The position numbers and the translations under genes were made by a program. The notes beneath the pieces are model-generated. The model searched no databases and was not told where the DNA came from. It worked only from the letters and a program-made list of their open reading frames with translations. Shown here piece after piece: positions 57,273-64,000 of a DNA stretch of 64,000 nucleotides. Numbering within the stretch: the first letter of the stretch is position 1; each line of letters opens with the position of its first letter. Source of the stretch: Hygrocybe punicea (lineage: Eukaryota > Basidiomycota > Agaricomycetes > Agaricales > Hygrophoraceae); assembly GCA_963556145.1 (NCBI GenBank), contig OY744462.1, positions 4,464,001 through 4,528,000 on the forward strand. Direction: 5' to 3'.

Positions 57273-60200
57273 GTGTTTCCTCTTACTGTCACAAATCCTC
57301 ATGAATCCCCACAACATCATCCGTGTCTGCATTGCAGGTTTGACTTATCTACAAATGCAACATTATTTCCACAACTATGCCAAAATCAACTTATGTATAT
57401 CTCTCCTGAACCAATTTCCTTGCCTTTGATATTGACCTTGACCCAAGAATTGGGTGTTTCTCAAAGAAAACTCATAGAACATGAGTTTGCCCCAGATCAG
57501 GGCAATACAACAATATTGATGCAAATAAATGCAACACAAAGTGTAAAGTTCATTCAAATAACAAAAGTTAACTTGACGATCAATCCATTATACATTTGGA
57601 CTACATTTAAAAATAGCGCGGTCAAAATGCAATTACGTTTTATTCAATATGCCAGAACGTATTTCTTACCTCCTAAATATCTCTTTGCTTTGTATTGTCT
57701 TCTCAAACCTATCACTGTCCAATGTCGTTGTAAAATGATCAAGGCATTGCTCATGCGATTACTATTGAGACGACATGATTTCAGATCATATTTATTTCAT
57801 TGTATTACTAGTTCTCTAACACATGAAACGTTGCTGTGGATCACACTATGTTTCATAATACGACATAGTTGTTCCAATATAATTGTGTTCAATTTGAATT
57901 TATTCAGAAACCCATTTAAATCTTTATATATAAATTCCCTTCATAGATATCACTTCATTGGTGGTGGTAAACGAATACCAACATTCAAATTTAACCTTCT
58001 TCAATCTTTCGTGCTCCCGTCTAATAATATCAACCATGATTCTGACATGTTATTTGGATACGTGGATCATTTTGATCAACAGGCAGCCAACATTGTATAT
58101 GGAGATAGAAAAGAATATCTGTGTGTTAAAATGCCTTTGTATGAATAGTGTATTGCACGGGTACATGAACCCGTGTGGGTTTTTCCTACGGGTAGGCCCG
58201 GGTACGGGTACGGGTAGCCACATCGGGACCCGTGACAAACCCATACCCATGCCGCCGGGTACAGGTTTTCACGGGTTAGCTCACGGGTACTGTCACAGTC
58301 CCGTGACATATGATTTCCTTCAACAACAATGACACGGCAACGGGTGTGGGTGCCAGGGCACCCCAGGTAAGCATTCTATTCATTTATTCATTTATTCTAC
58401 TAACTACTTAAATACTTTTAGGTTTTTTTCCCGCACCCTCGCGCCAAACGAACGCGAACACGGCAACAGCAACAAGCAGATGGGACGCAGCCGAGAACAG
58501 GGACAACCCAGGCCGACCATGACAGCAAGAACGAGGACGACGGGAATGAGGACGACGGGGTAAACGAAGACAAGAATGACGACGAACGCAACGACGGCGA
58601 GAACAGGAAGACAATGACAAAGTGGGAATGGCAACTACGACAACGGGAAGACGACAACGGGGGAATGGGACAACGAGGACAACGGAGACCAGGACAAGAA
58701 GGACGACGGCAACGGGGACGACGACGAGGACAGCGAGCACGGGAACGGGGACGGGGGCAACGGACGACGGAAACGAGGCGGACGCCCATGGGACATCCCC
58801 AGCCCCATCCAACCTCGCGAAAACACGGAGCGCGTCAATTGACGTGCCCCCATTGTTCGCGAGGTACTTAGGATGGAATGTGGTGGGTACCCGCCGATAA
58901 CGGGTACGGTGTGCGAGGTTCCTGGCACCAGTGCCCAGGTCCCCGCCCCCCTGGCCAACACCTCGCGAGTACGCAACCCCAACATCAATTGACGTTGGGC
59001 TGCACACGAGGTTGCAGGGGGTTCGAGACCTCACCAGTGACACCTCACCAGCACCCCACCACATTGTGGTGGGATACCCCCGGGTAACTAGGTGTACCCG
59101 TACCCATACCCACCAGAACCCGTACCCGTGGCAACGGGTACGGGTAAAGCCAGGTACGGGTCGGGTACACCCAGTTGTACCCGGGGGTTACCCGTGCCAT
59201 TAACTATGTATGAACTTCTGCCAAAGTTGACGGTGAAGGATATTGGAGAAATAACGACAATACATGGTATATATTTGTCAAAGACATTACGAAGATTACA
59301 TGGACAAGATCTATTTGCTGCATTAATGAGGCATAATTGTTCAGCCTGTGATACTCATGTTTCTATTTTTCATGTGCATGATATTAAATCACATAAAGAC
59401 CTGTGTAAACAGTGGTACAAAAGACAACAAATGACAGAAACATATGAGTGCGGAAAAGAAGAAACTCAGACTAAAATGAAAGAAGAATTGGACAACTCAG
59501 ATGAGCAATCATTTCCTCCTCCTCCACCATCTATTGAATTGAAGGAAACCATAATCAGCAACTGGTGCAGAGATACATCACCCGAATGTTTTCAAGAAAG
59601 TGGGTGTGCCGTGTGTGGTCAATTGGTTGCATTGAGGAACATGTCTTTATTGTCAAAGACAAAGGTTAATCTGAAAATATTAACTAGAGAAAATATGGGA
59701 ATCACAAGATGTGAACAACATCATTGTTCTGATCCAATAGAGGATATGAAAGGTCCAGTGCTAGATGAGACATGTAAATGGATATGCAAGCCATGTGTGC
59801 TCAGTCTAAACAAAGGCCAAACTCCCAAATATGCTTTGGCAAATGGACTTTGGATGGGCAGAATTCCTGCACAACTTCAAAATCTAACATTTGCTGAACA
59901 ACTTTTGATTGCCCGTGTTCGTCACAACAAATGTATTGTTCGTGTCTCATCTGGGATGCATAAAATGAAAGCAAATGCCATCATGTTTCAAAACCCAACA
60001 CCAAAGATATATCAATGGTTGCCTCCAACAATTAAAGAACTTGATGAAGTGCTAGCATTCATTTTCACCAGTCCTGCCAGACCAACTCCAGAAGACATGG
60101 AGCGAACACCGTTATTGGTTCGCTGAAGGTGAGTTTCTGCAGCTTTAGAATGGCTGAAATTGAACCACATGGATTACTATGATTTAGATATCTCCTATGA

Positions 60201-62649
60201 AAATCTAGCACAATACCCAGATCATGGAATTCCTGTTGTGATTGCATATCGACTAGCAGACACAAATAAGGAACCGGAAGCCACTAGTGCATTTGACAAT
60301 AAAGAGGAAGATGGTGTGGAAGATGGGCCTTGTCCCTTTGTTGTTAGTGGAGTAACCGGTGAAAATCTAGATATTACAAGTCCAAAGGCATTAATAGCTA
60401 GAGCGACAAAGCACTTGATAGATGACCTTGGTGGTGTTCTTGCCATAAGCCATGCTAGAAATCCAGAATCATTCTTTAATAATCCTCAGTTATATCCTAT
60501 GATGTTCCCCTGCCTATTTCCATATGGCTTGGGTGGTATTAGCAGCATTGACAAAGATGTTTTAAGCATCAGTGATATGATGCATAAAAGGCATCTTCTG
60601 ATGTACCATGACAAAAGATTTCAAACCGATCCCTATTTCCCACTGATTGCATTCAATCAGGAACAGATTAAAGACAGTACAACAGGTGGATATCTGTTGA
60701 CTAATAAACATAATTTCAATGATATTGCAGATCGCTTGATGAATATCAATACAGCTGTTTTAGATGATCTCTCTAAAAGACTGTCTAGAGGTGATAGAGT
60801 CAAACCAGATACCCCTGAAGAAAAAGCATGTTATAGGCTTATATCAGACTTGGATCACGTAGCTGGTCAGGTCAAAGGTTCAATTACTAACAAGAAATAC
60901 ATGCGAAATGAGATTTGGTCTCTGATATCCTATATTGGTGCTCCGACTTGGTTTATCACTTTTGCACCTGCAGACATCAATCACCCACTATGCTTATATT
61001 ATGCTGACAACAAAGAAATGTTTTATCCTAAACTACGTCTACCCCAGGATTGTTACAAACTAATCGCAAATAATCCAGTTGCTGGAGCCCGCTTCTTTCA
61101 CTTTACTACTGAAATGTTCATCAAACATATATTAGGAATAAATGAATCTCATCCTGGCCTGTTCGGAAACACATCAGGTTATTATGCAACGGTAGAGGAA
61201 CAAGGACGTCTTACCTTGCATTTTCATATGCTGTTGTGGATAAAGGGATGCCTTACACCTCAGGAAATACGTGACAAAATTATGGGTGAAAATTCTGACT
61301 TTCAGAAAAGATTAGTGCAATACTTGGAAAGTTTGTGTGTAGGACAATTCATGACAGGTTCTAAAGATGAGGTATCACAGAAGATGGAACAGACAATGTC
61401 GAAGCCTGAATATCAACCACCGACATGTGTCCTGCCAGATCCACCATCATATAATTGTTCCATGAATTGTCAATATCATGACAAAATATCAACATGGTGG
61501 CAAAGGTTTCAAGATGTTGTAGATGATCTTTTATTGCGATTAAATGTACATAACAGGCATGATGGCAAAAAAAAGCCATATTGTCTTAATTCGAAAGGTG
61601 AATGTAAACGACAATTTCCCCATGATATCTTTCAACAAACTTTTGTAGAACCTAACACCGGTGCTCTCAACCTCAAGCATGGTGAACCTTGGATGAACAC
61701 AGTGACACCTGAAGTTACATATATGCTACGATGCAATTCTGATGTGACCAGCTTATTATCAGGTACTGCTATAAAGGCCGTAGTTGCATACATAACAGAT
61801 TATATTACAAAATTCTCCTTGAAGACCTATTGCATTTTTGAAGTGATAAAAAGTATTTTTGATAAGAATTCTGAAATGATTGGTGGCGACCTGAAAAGAA
61901 AAGACAAAGTCAGAAAACTGTTTACACAAATAGTCAATTCACTCACCTCCAAAATGGAAATTGGTGCTCCAATGGCTTCATTATATGTCCTTGGAAATCC
62001 TGATCACTACACCAGTCATAAATTTGTGCCATTCTTTTGGAGATCTTATGTTAAAGAGGTTACCAGTGCATGGTCTGATGAAGAAATTGCTGATATATGT
62101 GAAGACCAAAATAATGCACAAAAGGTTGTTATTGGTAAGAATAATGGCGCATACATTGGACTTTCCAAAGTAAATAATTATATGTTCAGACCAGCCTTGT
62201 ATGATAATGTATCACTGTATGACTGGATACGTCTTGCCACTATGGAACCAAATAAAAGATGCACCAAATCAAAAAGCAAAAGGGCCAGAAAAGACCCCAT
62301 GCAAAACCATATTTTGGACAATCTAGGCTGTGATGATTTTTCTGACTCTTTCACTGAACCTACTAATGTTGACAACTCCAGTGATGACAACTTGTCTGAT
62401 GTCATTGATAATGATATACTCATGGAGATAGATGAAATTCCAAAACCTGATGGTTTGAATAGAAATGCAGGCACAGAAATAGCTGATAAAACAAATGAAG
62501 GTGATGTTAATAAATTGACAAAAAATGAAAATGATTATATCTTACATCCCAATCATCCACAATATCTCACCCACCATGCCAAAATGAAAGGAAATGATCC
62601 TTTCATAGTTCCTAATTTTATTCCAAACACTTTGCCAAGGGCTGACCGT
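57273..62649 (+). pseudogene. Helitron N-terminal region and HUH Rep domain
   Basis: One long frame once insertions are ignored. The part up to 58145 (ending ...LCVKMPLYE) continues directly at 59215 (LLPKLTVKDIGEITTIHG) after the hAT-like element. The Cys/His-rich domain that precedes many Helitron Reps follows (HNCSACDTHVSIFH, GCAVCGQLVALRNM, CKWICKPCVLSLNKG, NKCIVRVSSGMHKMKANAI). Two TGA codons (60124-60126 and 60130-60132) interrupt LVR.R.VSAALEWLKLNH in the same frame. The Rep part runs from 60160: YPMMFPCLFPYGLGGI, GAPTWFITFAPADINHPLC, HUH motif LTLHFHMLLWIKGC (about 61212-61253) and the two-tyrosine motif AYITDYITKFSLK (about 61788-61826). Helitrons move by rolling-circle replication using this nuclease. 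The frame stops at 62650, where an M-family LTR is inserted. Confidence 0.93.
58146..59206 (+). mobile_element. hAT-like non-autonomous element (1,061 bp) inside the Helitron gene
   Basis: Starts TAGTGTATTGCACGGGTA and ends TACCCGTGCCATTAACTA, imperfect terminal inverted repeats with TAG/CTA ends. TGTATGAA is duplicated at 58138-58145 and 59207-59214 (8 bp, as for hAT). Both ends are packed with ACCCGT/ACGGGT motifs. The interior (58420-58790) is a purine-skewed GACGAC/AACGGGG run without a real gene; long open frames there arise from base skew. Removing the element with one duplication restores the Helitron frame exactly. A second copy is cut by the left edge of the window (1-258). Confidence 0.9.
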
Positions 62650-63261
62650 TGTGACGGCGAGTTCTGTTGTAGACCCGAATGGGAATCTACGAAAGTGGTG
62701 ATCAGCTAAGAAGTGATCAGAGGAGTTTAGTGTCTATGTAGTCTAGTCAATCCAACCCGAATCCAGGGTTCTGGATCAGAGGGGAAGTGAAGGGAGTGGA
62801 GTACGAATACTAATATGGAGACGATACGAAGCGAGGACTAAGAAATAGAACTGAAGGGATGCAATATGATAGGATGCAATGTGATATGGATATGATAATA
62901 ATGGTTGTAGTATAAGGGTACATCTTTTATACTACTGGGAGTGATCCTGTGCTGTAGTAACTATGTACTACAAGTGAAGGCTGTAACTGATGGTAGAGGA
63001 GTGGAGCGGAGTATAGGAGGAATGGTGCTATGTACTAAGTAACGGGAAATGAAGATATATCATATGTAACTATATACGTACTGATTCCGGGTCGTTAGAG
63101 ACATCGCATCTTGAGTACAAATGATTCCGGAGGCGGAATCCGGACCGGAATCGACGGAGAGGACCGGAATCGGGCGGAGTCGACGATACCTGAATGGGAA
63201 TGGATGGGGATGATGTGGAATATGAAGAGGATTCGGGTCCAGACGGCCCGGAGCCTCTACA
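62650..63261 (-). mobile_element. LTR, family M (612 bp), inserted in the Helitron Rep gene
   Basis: Minus-strand copy of the M LTR at 33680-34277 (TGTAGAGGCTCC at 63261 to CGTCACA at 62650). Flanking 4-mers are CCGT (62646-62649) and CTGT (63262-63265), a duplication with one C-to-T change. Taking out the LTR plus one 4-mer gives GCT GAC CGT GGT GAT CGA GAA TAT TAT, that is ADRGDREYY, a conserved Helitron phrase. Confidence 0.88.
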
Positions 63262-63265
63262 CTGT

Positions 63266-64000
63266 GGTGATCGAGAATATTATTGCTGTACAATGTTAAC
63301 ATTTTTCAAGCCATGGAGAAGTGGCAAGGAACTCAAATGTAAATTACAAACATGGGATAATGCTTTCATAGACCATGGGTTTTTTAAAAGAGAGCTGGAG
63401 ATCATGAAATACTTTGGTTTACGATATGAGTGTCTAGATGCAAGAGATGATTTCTCTGCTAAACGTCGAAAGAATAATACTGAAGATATAAGGTATTCAT
63501 GGGCAACTTCAAACAATCTTGATGAACTGGATGACATGCACAATGCTGAATTAGCCGTTAATGGTGATGACTTCAACAATAATATTGGTGAAGACAATAA
63601 TGACACAGAAATACTTCTGAAACTTGGCCATAAAGGACAAAAGAGGAAGGATCAAATGCTAATAGCTGAAAGAGCTTTGAAAAGGTCAGGGTGGCTGGAT
63701 GATTGTATTGATGGTACCCCAGATATAGGACCATTGATACCTATAGAACCACCTGTAGTACAATCAGCAAAATTGTGGAGAACTGCAGTCCTTGCAAAGA
63801 AAAAGGAAATCATCGATGACAGAAATAAAAATTTACCAACAAAAACAGCAACCATAGATAAATTGGGAAATTTTCAATATAATAATGTCAAGATAGTGGA
63901 CGCAGCATACATCAACCATATGTTTATTCCTGCAAACAGAGCTGATCGTCATCTTATTGATGTAACTATCAATGATTACAAGTTGAACACTGACCAAAAG
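63266..64000 (+). pseudogene. Helitron continuation between Rep and helicase (runs off window)
   Basis: In frame with the upstream Rep once the M LTR is removed: EYYCCTMLTFFKPWRSGKEL, FFKRELEIMKYFGLRYECLD, LKRSGWLDDCIDGTPDIGPL, ANRADRHLIDVTINDYKLN. This is the linker that precedes the Pif1-type helicase in mushroom Helitrons. No stop appears before the window ends at 64000, so the helicase, if present, lies to the right. Confidence 0.9.

Noticed and set aside
58408..59064. A 218-codon frame on the minus strand and several overlapping frames in the hAT-like element.
   Set aside because: The region is a skewed GACGAC/CGGGG run giving open frames in several registers at once; the composition is repetitive (poly Val/Leu/Pro) with no domain.

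Overview
This 64 kb window looks like nuclear DNA of a mushroom-forming basidiomycete (Agaricomycete). Genes carry many 45-70 nt GT-AG introns. The recognisable host proteins (SconB/Met30, GSK-3, ER glucosidase I) are fungal in type, and the Gypsy, Copia and Helitron proteins read like those of mushroom genomes. The left fifth is ordinary host DNA; the rest is layered transposable elements.

Host island, about 1.7-13.6 kb: an SPFH/band-7 protein (minus), ER glucosidase I of family GH63 (plus, divergent from the first), an intronless 409-residue protein of unknown function (minus), GSK-3 kinase (plus) and an SconB/Met30-type F-box/WD40 protein (plus). Small DNA transposons flank the island: a hAT-like MITE (437-1194) on the left and a long-TIR foldback MITE (13666-14342) that begins 37 bp after the sconB stop.

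Retrotransposon complex, 14.7-38.8 kb: one Copia element and two Gypsy elements (LTR families called L, 782 bp, and S, about 255 bp, here) have been cut apart and re-joined by inversion. LTRs that belong together now sit in opposite orientation beside the wrong partner. Target-site duplications still pair them: ACTTG for Copia, GCGG for L, CCGC for S. Reading frames also close up when the pieces are put back in order. Further LTRs (families K and M) are inserted in or near the complex. All these Gypsy-type LTRs have 4-bp TSDs, nearly all with CG in the centre.

Giant inverted-repeat element, 39.0-56.4 kb: about 17.36 kb bounded by about 240-260 bp terminal inverted repeats. Inside each end lies a related minisatellite (172-180 bp unit) in mirrored orientation. 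Between them are four multi-exon genes in alternating orientation: a protein with a short hydrophobic beta-rich segment, a charged nuclear-type protein with a conserved-looking C-terminal region, a possible ATP-grasp protein and a basic-tailed protein. A palindromic satellite lies between genes 3 and 4. I recognise no transposase, polymerase or integrase. This is the best candidate in the window for an undescribed mobile system.

Helitron, 57.3 kb to the window end: the N-terminal region and HUH Rep domain of a Helitron, running off the right edge before the helicase. It is broken by a 1,061-bp hAT-like element, two in-frame TGA codons and an M-family LTR. Removing each insertion restores the reading frame.
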